DNA of 64,000 bases, from positions 186,001-250,000 of the forward strand of contig CAUEEP010000939.1 in assembly GCA_958450365.1 (NCBI GenBank), written 5' to 3'. Within the stretch, counting starts at the first letter, position 1, and every line of letters begins with the position of its first letter. This document shows positions 1 to 10,546 of the stretch, piece by piece. The notes under the pieces are model-generated. The model saw only the letters and a program-made list of their open reading frames with translations, was not told where the DNA came from and did not search any database. This DNA comes from Mesorhabditis belari. Taxonomy: Eukaryota > Nematoda > Chromadorea > Rhabditida > Rhabditidae. The position numbers and the translations under genes were made by a program.

Positions 1-540
1 AACCCGATTTCCCTAAAACTTGTCTATCTTTTCGGGATTCAAAGTGGATCTCGATCTTTCTGTGTGATTGTCTCATTTCTCGTCTAAGTCTAGTCTCATT
101 TCTTCCCCATTTTCTTTATTTTTGCCGACTCTTAGACTAGCCTTTTCCCCTTCTTTTCCCCAAAAAGCCATTCTGATGAATAATTGGACGGGTTTCCCCG
201 CCCGTCCTTTTTGGACAAATTCTCGCTTTTTCGAATTCGAATCGTTTTGCCGGATTTGCGTCGAGAAATAACCGGGCACAGGCCTTCAAGAAAGGCACCG
301 GTTCGTCACAAATCATCATTCTTTTCGTGAGAAAATTTTTGCTTTCCGAGCTAGATCCTACAAATTTTTGGAGAATCTCGAAAGATTGAGGGACAAAAAG
401 CACTTCTTTTATGGTGTTCTTTATGCTCAATTCTTCATTTTTCTTGCGAAGACGTTGTTGCAAGAAGATTTGAGGATTTGATTGCACTAAAAACTTTGTG
501 TTTAAAGATTTAAGCAAACAAAGTACACGCCAAAGAGCTC
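1..540. other. Gene-less left edge
   Basis: No supported gene. The stretch is pyrimidine-rich on the plus strand. A 126-codon open frame runs on the minus strand (137-517), but its translation resembles no family I know and shows no splice context or signal peptide. Positions 500-530 carry a remnant of the dispersed inverted-repeat terminus described at 3716 (motif AAGCAAACAAAGTACACG). Confidence 0.4.
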
Positions 541-544
541 GCCG

Positions 545-1760
545 TTAAGTTAAAGGTTACTGTAAGCACTATAAGCTTACTGTAAGCACTGTAAGCTTAC
601 TGTAAGCCTACTGTAAGCCTACTGTAAGCCTATCTATTTAGCAAAACGGCAAAACGGTTATTCAGAATGAAAAAAAACACCAAATTCAGGTCAACGCATG
701 GAGTCGGCGGAATCGGCGGTGATGCCTATTTGGACAAATCCCAGAACAACAATGGAGGAGGGTTATTTGGTGGAATGAGAAATCAAGTGGGTTGATCTTT
801 TTGATGGCTACGGTAGGTCTTTTGAGCTACGGTAGGTTTAGATACAGTAGTGCACAAATGATTTGCATTTTCCTGTAAAATAGAGACGTCCCTAGCGTCA
901 AAGATGCATAAAATTCCCCTGGCATACCCTGTAGGGGTACTGTTATAGGCCCTAAAAGGTTCTCTAGGCCTTAAAAGGTTCTCTAGGCCCTAAAAGGTTC
1001 TCTAGGTCCCAAAAGGTTACTGTAGGTACTGTAGTCCAGGGCATTCAGATCTGGCAAACCCTGTAGGGGTACTATATATGCACCCAGGCCCTAAAAAGCT
1101 ATGCTAGTTACTGTATTCTAAAGCATCCAGGCCTGGCATACCCTTTAAGGATACTGTATGTGTATCTAGGTCCTAAAAGGCTACGGTAGGTACAAAAGGT
1201 TATGGTCGGTACTGTAATCCAAGGAATCCAGGTCTAGAATACCCCGTAGAGGTACTGTATATGCATCCAGGCCCTAAATGGTACAGTAGATACTGTAGTT
1301 TAAGGCAAAGTGGTACTGTAAAGCACTGTAAGGATAGGGGAAGCCAAGGCTGGCATTGCGCTACTGTAGAGATCATGTAAAGTATGGTAAGGTTACTGTA
1401 GGTTTACCAGCCCAAAGAACATAACCCAAAGGGTACTGTAATGCTTTCTAAAGCACTATAAGTGGCTGGAGGTTGTCAAAGGCTTAAGGTTTGGGTACTG
1501 TAACGGTCCTGTAAAGCACTGTAAGGGTAGGGAAACTTTTGCAAAGTTAGAAGCAAGAGCTTTCTGGCTTACGGTAGCTTTCTGGGTTAAGGTAGCTTTC
1601 TGGGTTACGGTAGCTTTCTGTATTACAGTAGCTTTCTGGCTTACGGTAGCTTTCTGGGTTACGGTAGCTTTCTGGCTTACAGTAGCTTTCTGATCATCCT
1701 TAGGTCTTAGGGTCAAGGGTTGCTGTAACGATAGGGCTTAGGGTATAGAGGTACTGTAAC
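545..1760. repeat. TACTGTAG-rich tandem repeat block
   Basis: No gene. From 552 to 632 an 11-bp unit (ACTGTAAGCCT) recurs. From about 890 to 1300 three to four degenerate copies of a roughly 125-bp unit recur, each containing the phrases 'ggcataccctgtaggggtact' (varied) and 'aggccctaaaaggt'. From 1556 to 1695 an 18-bp unit (TTACGGTAGCTTTCTGGG, varied) is repeated about nine times. This last array stays open on the minus strand only because 18 is a multiple of 3, so I do not call it coding. Confidence 0.75.
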
Positions 1761-2037
1761 GGTCTTGTGAAGGGCCATTACAGTACGTCTTGACACGTTT
1801 TAACGGCTTGATCTTTCCTTGTAAAAAATAAATCCTTAAAGAGATTCGGTGTTATTTTTGAGACAATCAATTCAACGGGTTCCTCGAGAAATCTCAGATT
1901 TGAGCGAAAAAAAAACTCTTGACACTTTCACAAAGCGAAATTTTGTTCGCTCGAGAAACTGGATTCGGGGTGGATATGAATTCACTGATTTTCACTGATT
2001 TCTCCCCTGGAAATCAAGATTTTCTCTCAAACTTTCC

Positions 2038-2312
2038 CCCCCATTCATTTTCATTCATTTCCATTCATTTTCATTCATTTTCCAGGATCGCTCCCTCGAA
2101 AACCCATTGCAACCCCACAATTTTGGCCCCTCATCGCATCAAGGAGGACTCTTCGGAAGTAAATAACCAAGAGAACAACGAAATACAAGCTACAGGTTGG
2201 TCACTGTAACTTTTAATGGCTTCTAATAGTTCTAATAGTTCTAATAACTCTAATAGTTTCTAATAGCTCTAATAGCTCTAATAGCTCTAATAGCTCTAAT
2301 AGTCCAAGTAGT
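2038..2312 (+). repeat. Two simple tandem repeats
   Basis: Positions 2043-2082 are a CATTTTCATT-type repeat. Positions 2216-2312 are a nine-base repeat (TCTAATAGC or TCTAATAGT) with about ten units. No coding function is supported between 1760 and 2570. Confidence 0.7.
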
Positions 2313-2576
2313 AACTTCTAATAGCTTCCTAAAAAGTACCCCTTTTGAAAACTACCGTAATCTGAAATGAAATCAATGCAAATTCGACTATTCATTTTTG
2401 CTCAACCTCTAATTTCCTTAACGAAACCGCTTTCTCAGCTATGTGAAAAGATAAAGGAAATCAATGCAAATTCGACTTTGAAAGCTATGGAAATAGCTAA
2501 TTATTGCCTTAAAAACACTAGCATAATCATAAAGAAGTGTTTTTCGGAAGTCTTCCAAAAAAAAGCAAACGATTTG

Positions 2577-2656
2577 GCAGCAAGCGGAATTGAACCCGCG
2601 AGAAAGCACGGCATTCGTTTTAGAGCCTAGCACACTATCCCCTAGACCATCGCTGC
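2577..2656 (-). tRNA. tRNA-like sequence, probably pseudogene or SINE head
   Basis: On the minus strand this reads as a tRNA-like unit with a seven-pair acceptor (GCAGCGA with TTGCTGC, one wobble), an A-box-like GGTCTAGGGGATAGTG and a B-box-like GGGTTCAATTCC. The T stem pairs only over four bases with an enlarged loop, and the anticodon arm cannot be drawn with a standard seven-base loop. A diverged relative, with the same following sequence (CTCG.GGCGCCCT), lies at 46263-46358. I regard it as a degenerate tRNA-derived repeat. Confidence 0.45.
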
Positions 2657-2776
2657 TTTGAATGCCCTTCCTCGTGGCGCCCTGTTATAGGCGACCCTCT
2701 TTGATCAGCCTCTAATTTCCCCAACCAAACCCCATTCCTCAGCTATAAATCGCCCTTTGAGAGGCCAGAGACCGTC

Positions 2777-2848
2777 GCCTCATTGGCTCAGTGGCAGAGC
2801 GTCTGTCTAGTAAACAGAAGGTCGCTGGTTCGATTCCAGCATGAGGCA
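2777..2848 (+). tRNA. tRNA-Thr (anticodon AGT)
   Basis: This is a complete 72-nt cloverleaf. The acceptor stem GCCTCAT pairs fully with ATGAGGC and the discriminator is A. The D arm is GCTC/GAGC. The anticodon arm TCTGT-CTAGTAA-ACAGA gives anticodon AGT, which reads threonine ACN codons. The T arm is GCTGG-TTCGATT-CCAGC. A T-run that can terminate RNA polymerase III follows (TTTTTGTTTTTT at about 2853). An identical gene lies at 5347-5418 with a related upstream flank (CAGCTATAAA and GGCCAGAGACC), so the two arose by a segmental duplication larger than the tRNA. Confidence 0.97.
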
Positions 2849-2955
2849 CCAAGATTTTTGTTTTTTAAAAACTTATTGCAATTTTCAAAATATAGAATTG
2901 GTGGACTCGGGCCTGGTTCTAATCATGATCCGAAGTCAAATTTGGGCATGACATG

Positions 2956-3061
2956 GCAAACCTCAGTGGCAGAGCGTCTGTCTAGTAAACAGGGCGCCTG
3001 TCTAGCAGGGCGTCTGTCTAGGTGGTACCACTGGTCGCTGGTTCGATTCCAGCATGGGGCA
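2956..3061 (+). pseudogene. Rearranged tRNA-Thr pseudogene
   Basis: Sequence from the neighbouring tRNA-Thr is recognisable (CAGTGGCAGAGCGTCTGTC at the start, GGTCGCTGGTTCGATTCC at the end), but the middle contains two extra partial copies of 'gcgtctgtctag'. This lengthens the anticodon region and destroys the cloverleaf. The acceptor 3' half has become CATGGGGCA. It is a pseudogene produced by internal tandem duplication. Confidence 0.85.
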
Positions 3062-3715
3062 TCAGGGTTTTTCTTTTTCAAAAACGAATTTTTTCTGGTT
3101 GACTGTAGGGCGCCTATGTTGTAGAATATTAGAACTAAAAATCTAAGAAGCTTATCAATAATTTCTACGCTCGTAAAGCCATTTCTGTGATCCATTTCAC
3201 TTTCTGGTGCATTTGTTTCACATTTTCATACCCAACGAAGCGTTTTGTTGTAAAAAATAAATACCTGCGTGCGCTAGAGAGTGTGCGTTTGAGCACAAGA
3301 GCACGAGAGCACAAAGTACACATATGTTTTTTGTTTTCTTTCTCAATCTGTCGAGAAATCTAAAACGGATGATCCTTCAAATATTTCCGCCGTCTTTTTG
3401 TGCGTAAGGCAAAAATTTGGGTCACGGTCGAGAGCTCTCGATATAGAAAAGATGAGAAAAGAAAGGGTATTCAATGAACAGGCAAAGATATCTCTTTCTC
3501 AATATTTGTCTTTTTGAAAAGAGAATACAAATGAGTGAAAATAGGTCAAACAACAGATCAGCCTTTGCCCGATTAGCCCGGCTAATATTGCATTTAAAGG
3601 TCCCAGGGGTTGCGCAATTTTAAGTAGAATTGGAAATGTCAATTAGGAGTACAATCTGTGAAAGAATCTGGAAAAGATCTGGAAAAGATCTCGATTAAAC
3701 AGCCAGCCTTTCAGT

Positions 3716-4205
3716 GTACTTTGAGCTCAAATCAGTAAACGGCACTTATGGCGCCTTTTCCTGGTGCACTTATGGCGTCTTTTCCTGGCGCACTTATGGC
3801 GCCTCTTCCTGGTGCACTTATGGCGCCTTTTCCTAGCGCACTTTCGGCGTCTTTTCCTAGCGCACTTACGGCGCCTTTTCCTGGCGCACTTATGCCGCCT
3901 TTTCCTGGCGCACTTATGCCGCCTTTTCCTGGCGCACTTATGGCGCCTTTTCCTGGTGCACTTACGGCGCCTTTTCCTGGCGCACTTATGCCGCCTTTTC
4001 CTGGCGCACTTATGGCGCCTTTTCCTAGCGCACTTTCGGCGTCTTTTCCTAGCGCACTTACGGCGCCTTTTCCTGTCGCACTTACGGCGCCTTTTCCTCG
4101 CGCACTCAACTACTCGTTTTTCTTCCGTCACTAAATCGTTTCTGCAAGAAAATGAAGAATTCAGTGCACGAGAAAGAGTGTGTTTATAATCAGAGCACAA
4201 GTCAT
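3716..4205. mobile_element. Inverted-repeat element (family A) filled by a 24-bp minisatellite
   Basis: The left end reads GTACTTTGAGCTCAAATC-AGTAAAC and the right end is its degenerate complement (gaattcagtgcacgagaaag to cagagcacaag). These termini match a dispersed family seen at about 15 places in the window (consensus GTACTTTGTGCTCAAATC, then TGTAAACGCA, CTTTCTGGTGCACTGAATTC). Positions 3745-4112 are about 15 copies of a 24-bp unit (CTTATGGCGCCTTTTCCTGGCGCA), itself similar to the arm segment CCTTTCTGGTGCACT. Frames are open on both strands because the unit is a multiple of three, so the predicted repeat proteins are not credible genes. Confidence 0.8.
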
Positions 4206-4209
4206 TAGA

Positions 4210-4940
4210 GATTTGGCTTATATTAGGTACTTGCAAAAGAAAAACATCAAAAAACAAATTTACAAATTTCACAAAACTTGCATTTTAAGCGAAACTACTA
4301 AGTGTATCTTTTTGGAAATTTGGCTATAAGCCTAATTTTTGATTCTCTACAACTTTTCTATTGACACCAAAATGGGTTTCTTTTGAAGAAAGTGCTCAAA
4401 CTGGGACATTCCTCCATTTTTGAGTCTCACACTTGTCTCACACACAAACCAAAATCCTACTACGAAAGAGGGTTCCGCAAATTGCCTGTAAAATGGGCAG
4501 AAGTCGTCAATAATAATGGAAATTATTTGGAATGAATTCATGGTTTTATGTTGAATAGATTTTAGTTCCGTTCGGCAGTTCAAAGTCCCGCAGCTTTCAA
4601 TTCACCAACCCCATAGTTTATCAAATTTGTTTTAGCTTCTTTAAATACCTTTGATTATGTTTGGGCTTTTGATTTGTCAATAATTTAGACTAGAATTTTG
4701 TCATTTGCCAGGCCATTTTGTCAGTTGTCATTTGCCAGGCCGCTGCCAGTTTAACTTGGTTTTTTGGTACTTTTTTGAAACATCTAGATTCCGCTAGAAA
4801 CGATCACTACAGAATTCTTTTTATATCGTTAAAAAGAGAAGATATTGAGGTTTCTAAAAAATACTAAACAATCCGAATCATCTTTACATACAGTCGCTTT
4901 ATGGTGGCTTTATTCTCAATCTCAGTTTTGTTTTTCAGCT
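4210..4940. other. Intergenic, upstream of DB-domain gene
   Basis: No gene seen. The sequence is AT-rich, with a local direct repeat of CATTTGCCAGGCC at 4700-4740. A TTTTTCAG acceptor-like site ends at 4938, eleven bases before the start codon of the DB-domain gene. It could be a spliced-leader acceptor or end a 5' untranslated intron. Confidence 0.4.
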
Positions 4941-4948
4941 CGCGTGAG

Positions 4949-7900
4949 ATGGGTCTCCCTAAATTTTGCCCCAAATCTTTCTTCACCATTTCTACCGTAA
5001 TCTTCCTACAACTTCACTTCATTTTTTCGTCCGCTTCGTCTTCAGAGCTGCCCGAGTGCAATGAAATTCCGAAAGTCCTCTGCTGCTCCGAACGTGTTAT
5101 TGGTGGGTCTTTTTTGAAAACCACAATACTATTAACACATTGGCTCAGGCTCAGTACTATGTAGTACTAGCTATAGTACTATTTAGTACTAGCTATAGTA
5201 CGTATTACTGTAGCTAGAACTACGATGATAGCCAATGTACGCAGAGAAGACAATAATATGTATTGTGTCACGGGTGAATTTAGCCTATTGAAACCGCTGA
5301 AACCGCTTCCTCAGCTATAAACCACTTTGAGCGGCCAGAGACCATCGCCTCATTGGCTCAGTGGCAGAGCGTCTGTCTAGTAAACAGAAGGTCGCTGGTT
5401 CGATTCCAGCATGAGGCACCGAAGTTTTTGTTTTCGAGAATTTAGCTCCGATTTTGATTTAGCTTCGATTTAGCTTCGATCCTTGTGCCATGGGTGTACT
5501 GTATTTAGGCTATTCAATTAGAAAGTACTGTAGAGAAAGCAAAGTACAGTAATTTGAGTGACATTTTTCAGATAAATGCCTCTCTGGTTGTCTAGACCAT
5601 GTGACTGAAAATTGCCCCGAGAAATTGGAAAAATTCGAAACGATTGGAAACGAGTTACCCAAATATGAAAAGGTTTGTGAGAGTTTGGTGTACTCAAATC
5701 TCTAAACAAATCCTTTCTGGTGCACTTAAGTCCTCATTTTCTTGTTTGTTATCACGAAAATAGACATGAGCACTAAAAACTACAAACGTAAACTTCAAAC
5801 GCTTCTAACTTGCTTCAAATTTGCCGGATTGAGATGATCTATAGCTCAAAAGATAGAGAATCTCAAGAGCTTTCGAATGAAATAAAGCACACCAAAAAAT
5901 ATTGATTCTATAGAAAGTTACAGTTGTTTGACTCGAAACGGACCGTACTCACGCGTAGTTGGCTACAAGCCACTGTAACTTTCTATAGAATCAATATTTT
6001 TGGTGTTCTTTAGCTCGTTCGAAAGCTCTTGAGATTCTCTATCTTTTGAGCTATAGATCATGTCAATCCAGCAAATTTGAAGCAAGTTACAAGCGTTTGT
6101 AGTGTGACAGTTCGTCATCTTTGTAGTTTGTAGTGTCAATGTCTACACGAGAACATGAAGAATTCAGTGCGCAAGAAAGGAAGCGTTTACAGAGTTGAGC
6201 ACAAAGTACGCAACAATAGATAAAGTTTGTTCAAATTAACTTTCAGACTCCTCAACGTTCTCACTCGAAATCCTCCTCTTCAATGAAACAATCAACTTCG
6301 TTTGGCACTTCTTCTCGTCGACGTACCCAACAATGTAAGAAAACTTTGGTGTTACTTTAATAATAAAGTAAGGAATGACAATAAAGGCTTCCGGAGACGG
6401 GATTGAACCCTCGGCATTTTTCTTTTACTTTCTACTTTCGGGTAATTACTCTAACCCTGAGCACTGAGCTATGGCGCCTTAAATTGCAAAGAGAAAGAGG
6501 GAAAGACAAGGGGGAAGAGAAAGGAAGAAAGCTAGAAGGAAAGGAAGAAGGGAAGCAGACAAGGGGAAAGAAGGGAAGAAGACAAGGGGAAAGAAGGAAG
6601 AAAGAAGGGAAGATGACAAGGGGAAAGAAGGAAGAAATAAGGAAAGTGGCAGGGGAAGAAGGAAGGGAGAGAAGGAAGAAGAAGGGAAGAAGACAAGGGG
6701 AAAGAAGGGAAGAAGACAAGGGGAAAGAAGGAAGAAAGAAGGAAAGATGACAAGGGGAAAGAAGGAAGAAAGAAGGGAAGATGACAAGGGGAAAGAAGGA
6801 AGAAATAAGGAAAGATGGCAAGGGGAAAGAAGGAAGAAAGAAGGGAAGAAGACAAGGGGAAAGAAGGGGAAGAAAAAAGGAAAGATGGCAAGGGGAAAGA
6901 AGGAAGAAAGAAGGGAAGAAGACAAGGAGAAAGAAGAGAAAGAAGAAATGATGGAAAACTTTGTTGTTAAGGCAAAGTTTGTTGTTGATAAGGCAAATAA
7001 AGTAATCATTCAGAAAGCTAGCTTCTTTTCTTCAGATTTAGTCCATTCTACTTGACTTTGATCTCATTCGATCACAACTGGGCTCGGGCTAGGCTAGAGC
7101 TGAAAAAGACTACCGTATTTTCAGTACACTATTAAATTTAAGTCAGTGCAAGCCCTAGCATACCTCTAGAAGCATATCTAGCTATCGTAATCTCTGGTAA
7201 TGAATATGTGACTTAATTTACATATTATCAATAAAACAAAGATTACGATAGCTTTTCTATAGCTTTTCTAGCTTCTAGCTTCTAGTTCTGACTTAGAAAA
7301 TGATCTGTTTACTATCCCTTTTCAGCCGGTGACTACAAATTGTTGAACAACGAATACCCGCTCACTGAGGTCTCCGATAAAGATTTGACATCTGATTGTG
7401 GCACAAAGAGGTTTGGAATAAATTGATTTGATTTCTTTCTGGTTTAATCTGGTCGCTGGTTTTGATTCCAGCAGGTTTTTGTGATTTTTTGAACCAGTGA
7501 CTGTCAGATTAGAATTCTGTAGCTTAATGGAATTGCTAAAACGTGTTTTCGTTTTCGAAAGGTGACAAGTTCTAGGAAATATTGCTCATTACTCAAGCTC
7601 ATTAGCTTAGGCTTAGGCTTAGGCTCAAGCTCATTGCTCAAGCTCATTCCTCAAGCTCATTCCTCAAGCTCATTGCTCAAGCTCATTGCTCAAGCTCATT
7701 CCTCAAGCTCATTGCTCAAGCTCAAGCTTCCTTTTGTAATCATTGTAATACTTGTACAGTCAAGCAAAGTAAATCAAAATTCAATTCAGATCTCTTCCCC
7801 CATTCTCTCCGTGTCTTTCTCGAAAAACGGTCGACGATCTCTTCCTTTCATGCTGTCAACAACATGTAGGGAAATATAAAGAAATTATTTGACACTAGTA

Positions 7901-10244
7901 ATAGATTCAGTTTTTAAAGGCAAATGTTTAGGTGCCTGCGAATTGTCACTCTTTATGCACCTATGAACATCGGGAGCACGTGGCTGCTGAGAATCTGATA
8001 CAGGTAGGGCTGGCTCGTGTACTTTGTGCTCGAATTGTGCTGGATTCGATACTGGACTTGAAATCCTAGGATTTCAAGAAGTTTGCAAAAAAAAGCGATT
8101 GTTTATTAGAGCACAGAGTAGAGGATTTTGATCTTTTGATGATCTCTATATAATCTTTTGTTTAGGCTGTTCAACAAGATGGTTGTGATCTGAAATTTCT
8201 ATCGAATATCCTCTACTGTGCCAATCAGAATCGCGACAATCGGGAGTGTTGCACCCATTTGGGGATGAGCAACGAAGAGCTGGGAGTTGGGGATCGGTGA
8301 GTGTTGATAGATTGATGGTTTTGATGGATTTGAGATCGATAGATTTGAGATTGATGGATTTGATAGATAAAACAAACAAAAGCTTCTTTAAGAACAGAAA
8401 ATTGAGCTTCTTTTGATTAGATTGCTGTGCCGAAAATGATTCCAACAACTACAGAGTTCGGCAGAATTATGGAAACTCAAGTTATTGAGTATGAACCGGG
8501 CATTTGGTGGACGCCCGCACTATCCACTAGACCACTAGACCAATGAGGAAAGCTAGTTAAGCTCGCGCACCTGTTTCCCGGCTAGTTAACGTCGCGCGCC
8601 TCTTTCCCGGCTTTCCCAAAACTAACTCAGTGCTCGATTTCTCAAATCAAATAATTCTTTTTTACTAGTACATTCTGCGTTACTTGCTCTAGGAAAAATA
8701 TTATTGGACAAAGGTAAATGTTTCCTAAAAGTTCTGATAATTATTCAAAGTGCGCGCGTCGGGAATGCCCGGCTAAAACACTATGAATCGTTCAAAAGAA
8801 ATGATGAGAAGTGGCCGTGACATTTCGGCACCAACTCGGGAAACAGGCGCGCGAGGTTAACTAGCCGAGAAAAAGGCGCGCGAGGTTAACTAGCCGAGAA
8901 ACAGGCGCGAGGTTAACTAGCCGGGAAAAAGGTGCGCGAGGTTAACTAGCCGAGAAAAAGGCGCGCGAGGTTAACTAGCCGAGAAACAGGCGCCCGAGGT
9001 TAGCTAGCGGGGTAACAGGCGCGCGAGGTTAACTAGCCGAGAAAAAGGCGCGCGAGGTTAACTAGCCGGGAAAAAGGCGCGCGAGGTTAACTAGCCGAGA
9101 AACAGGCGCGCGAGCTTAACCAGCCTTCCCCATTGGCCTAGTGGATAGTGCGGGCGTCCACCAAACCTATGCCAGTTTTTGCCTGGTTCGAAATCCCTCC
9201 GTGGCAAACATTTTTGCGTTCTCAGCACACGCTAAAACATCACAAACCGAAATGCTTAAAAAAACGAACAGCAAGAGGAGTATCAAATTTTTGAGATCAA
9301 ATTTGAGATCTTTTTGTTGCAAGTTTATTTTGAGCTATCTTTTAAAATAGTTTTTAAATTTGTATTTTAAATTTGTAAATTTTTGATTCATATAACCGTG
9401 AAGTACAGTAGAATATTGTACCTAAAGATTACTGTAGTTGAGAGCACGGTATCATACGGTAACTAAGGATTACTGTAGCTGAGTACTGAGTACTGTAAGT
9501 GGTACTGTAATTGGAGATTACGTAGCATAAAGTACCGACAATGAGTACTGTAAGATAGGAACCGTATTGGAGCCGTATTGGAGCCGTATTGGAGCCGTAT
9601 TGGAGCCGTATTGGAGCCGTATTGGAACCGTATTGGAACCGTATTGGAACCGTATTGGAACCGTATTAGAAGACCATTGTGCAGTGCGCGAGAGGGTACC
9701 GATGGGGCAATGAATATTAGATATTTATTAGATATTTATTAGATATTTATTAGATATTCGGAATATAGCACAATCGCTAATCTAGCGAGAAAATACAATA
9801 AAATATGATCAATCATTGCCCCATTGGTTTAGTGTTTCATAGCCAAAGCAAAAGCAATACAAGGGCGTGCTCCGTCCCTTTTTATCACACAAACGATCTT
9901 TAGAAAATAAGAGATATTCAAAATCAAAACATCAAATAAGATTTGACAGAAAAGAGCTACTTTTCTGCACAACCACAGTCTTTTATCAGGATAAATACGG
10001 TATATTGGGGGTTTTTTTCTTCCTAAAGCTTAGGACTTAATAATACAAAAGCTTTTGCTTGTGTATTCCTTGTATAAAATGCGATACATATTCGAATTTT
10101 CAATATTTTAGCTGCCTCCGCATGTGCAATATCGCTCAATCGGGTGACCGTCTTCGAGCAGTCGAAAAAGACGATTTGGTGTGTCTCTCGAATTGGAATG
10201 TCATCATGTATTGTGCACGAGGAGGATTGCGAACAATCAATTAG
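4949..10244 (+). CDS. Secreted cysteine-rich DB-domain protein (8 exons)
   Basis: Exons with matching phases are 4949-5102, 5572-5672, 6247-6334, 7326-7410, 7790-7865, 7932-8003, 8166-8296 and 10112-10244 (stop TAG), giving 279 residues. Residues about 10-30 are a hydrophobic signal peptide (FFTISTVIFLQLHFIF). A short Cys-rich part follows (LCCSERV, CLSGCLDHVTENC), then a Ser/Arg-rich linker in exon 3. The C-terminal half has the cysteine pattern of the nematode DB module (Pfam PF01682): DDLFLSCCQQ, NCHSLCTYE, LYCANQNRDNRECC, CLRMC and a final NVIMYCARGGL. DB proteins are nematode-restricted, extracellular and mostly uncharacterised, so no reaction can be assigned. Introns 1, 2, 3, 4 and 7 hold a tRNA gene, a MITE, a purine tract, telomeric hexamers and a tRNA-like inverted repeat. 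The start follows a TTTTTCAG acceptor at 4938. Exon 3 is the least certain exon because it is low-complexity. Confidence 0.85.
5347..5418 (+). tRNA. tRNA-Thr (anticodon AGT), second copy, inside an intron
   Basis: Identical over all 72 nt to the tRNA at 2777-2848, with the same fully paired arms and anticodon AGT. It lies in intron 1 of the DB-domain gene on the same strand. A T-rich terminator (GTTTTTGTTTT) follows. The upstream flank shares CAGCTATAAA and GGCCAGAGACCAT with the first copy, consistent with segmental duplication. Confidence 0.97.
5688..6214. mobile_element. Palindromic MITE-like element, family A
   Basis: It fills most of intron 2 of the DB-domain gene. The outer ends are the family A termini (left gtactcaaatctctaaac, right the complement of cgtttacagagttgagcac). 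Inside them are a pair of about 150-bp arms meeting near 5950, including CTCAAAAGATAGAGAATC and its complement. The centre is about 30 unpaired bases. No open frame. This copy is the clearest evidence that the short dispersed repeat is the terminus of an inverted-repeat element. Confidence 0.8.
6391..6478 (-). tRNA. tRNA-like repeat (not a functional tRNA)
   Basis: The minus strand carries an A-box-like ATAGCTCAGTG.TCAGGGTTAGAG and a B-box-like GAGGGTTCAATCCC with a following CTCCGGAA, about 35 nt further apart than in a tRNA. The acceptor ends do not pair. The same 3' module (GGGTTCAATCCC near CTCTCCGGAA) recurs at 35292-35373 and partly at 35030-35060. It lies in intron 3 of the DB-domain gene, directly before the purine tract, and is best read as a tRNA-derived SINE fragment. 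Confidence 0.5.
6480..6950 (+). repeat. 470-bp purine tract minisatellite
   Basis: The plus strand is almost pure A and G, with the recurring words GACAAGGGGAAAGAAGG and GAAGAAAGAAGGGAA, and only isolated C or T in the unit GACAAGG or GATGACAAGG. It lies in intron 3 of the DB-domain gene. Open frames on both strands here are low-complexity artefacts. Mirror-symmetric purine tracts like this can form triplex DNA. Confidence 0.9.
7590..7735 (+). repeat. Telomere-type TTAGGC run and CTCAAGCTCATT repeat
   Basis: In intron 4 of the DB-domain gene, three TTAGGC hexamers (7607-7625) pass directly into about nine copies of a 12-13 bp unit (TTGCTCAAGCTCA or TTCCTCAAGCTCA). TTAGGC is the nematode telomere hexamer. 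Confidence 0.85.
8484..9205. mobile_element. Inverted repeat with tRNA-like ends and internal 29-bp satellite
   Basis: The left end (8492-8548, minus) and right end (9126-9203, plus) are inverted copies of a tRNA-like unit sharing TAGTGGATAGTGCGGGCGTC. The right copy also has a B-box-like GCCTGGTTCGAAATCCC. Between them, 8830-9120 has about ten copies of a 29-30 bp unit (GAGGTTAACTAGCCGAGAAAAAGGCGCGC, in parts), while the left arm (8550-8610) has two copies of the same unit in inverse orientation. The whole lies in intron 7 of the DB-domain gene. No frame encodes a transposase. Confidence 0.7.
9396..9668 (+). repeat. Duplicated segment with 11-bp satellite, copy 1
   Basis: A roughly 150-bp TACTGTAG-rich segment (9396-9545) is followed by an 11-bp satellite (GGAGCCGTATT or GGAACCGTATT, about ten units, 9558-9668). 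Both parts recur in the same order at 10547-10852, so this is a segmental duplication about 1.15 kb apart that straddles the last exon of the DB-domain gene. Confidence 0.85.
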
Positions 10245-10420
10245 ACTAAATTCATGTTTGGTTAAAGTTTGGTGTAGTAGAAGGCTACTGTAGCTAAAGC
10301 TAAGAGATCACTGTGTCACAGAGCACAGAGTTGGCACAGAGTACGGATTGCGAACAATCAATTAGACTATATTCAAATTTGGCTAAAGATTACCGTCGCG
10401 AAAAGTACGGTAGATGACTG

Positions 10421-10492
10421 TAGCTCAGGCTTAGGCTTAGGCTTAGGCTCAGGCTTAGGCTTAGGCTTAGGCTTAGGCTTAGGCTCAGGCTC
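10421..10492 (+). repeat. Interstitial telomeric repeat (TTAGGC)n
   Basis: About twelve consecutive TTAGGC hexamers with occasional TCAGGC variants. This is the canonical nematode telomere unit and lies 180 bp downstream of the DB-domain stop codon, between the two copies of the 9396/10547 duplication. Confidence 0.9.
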
Positions 10493-10546
10493 TTTAGATG
10501 TTCTACAGTAACATCTAAAGTAACATCATGACAAAGTCTTCTATAC

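Noticed and set aside
3727..4272. Open frames of 113-181 codons in three or more frames over the 24-bp repeat
   Set aside because: The unit length is a multiple of three and lacks stops in several frames on both strands; there is no splice context or start bias. It is a satellite inside an inverted repeat.
6403..7055. Charged or Phe/Pro-rich frames over the purine tract
   Set aside because: Low-complexity artefacts of a two-letter strand composition, lying within an intron.
8840..9120. Possible CRISPR-like array (about 29-bp direct repeats)
   Set aside because: The repeats are contiguous without unique spacers and the genome is eukaryotic; it is a tandem satellite.
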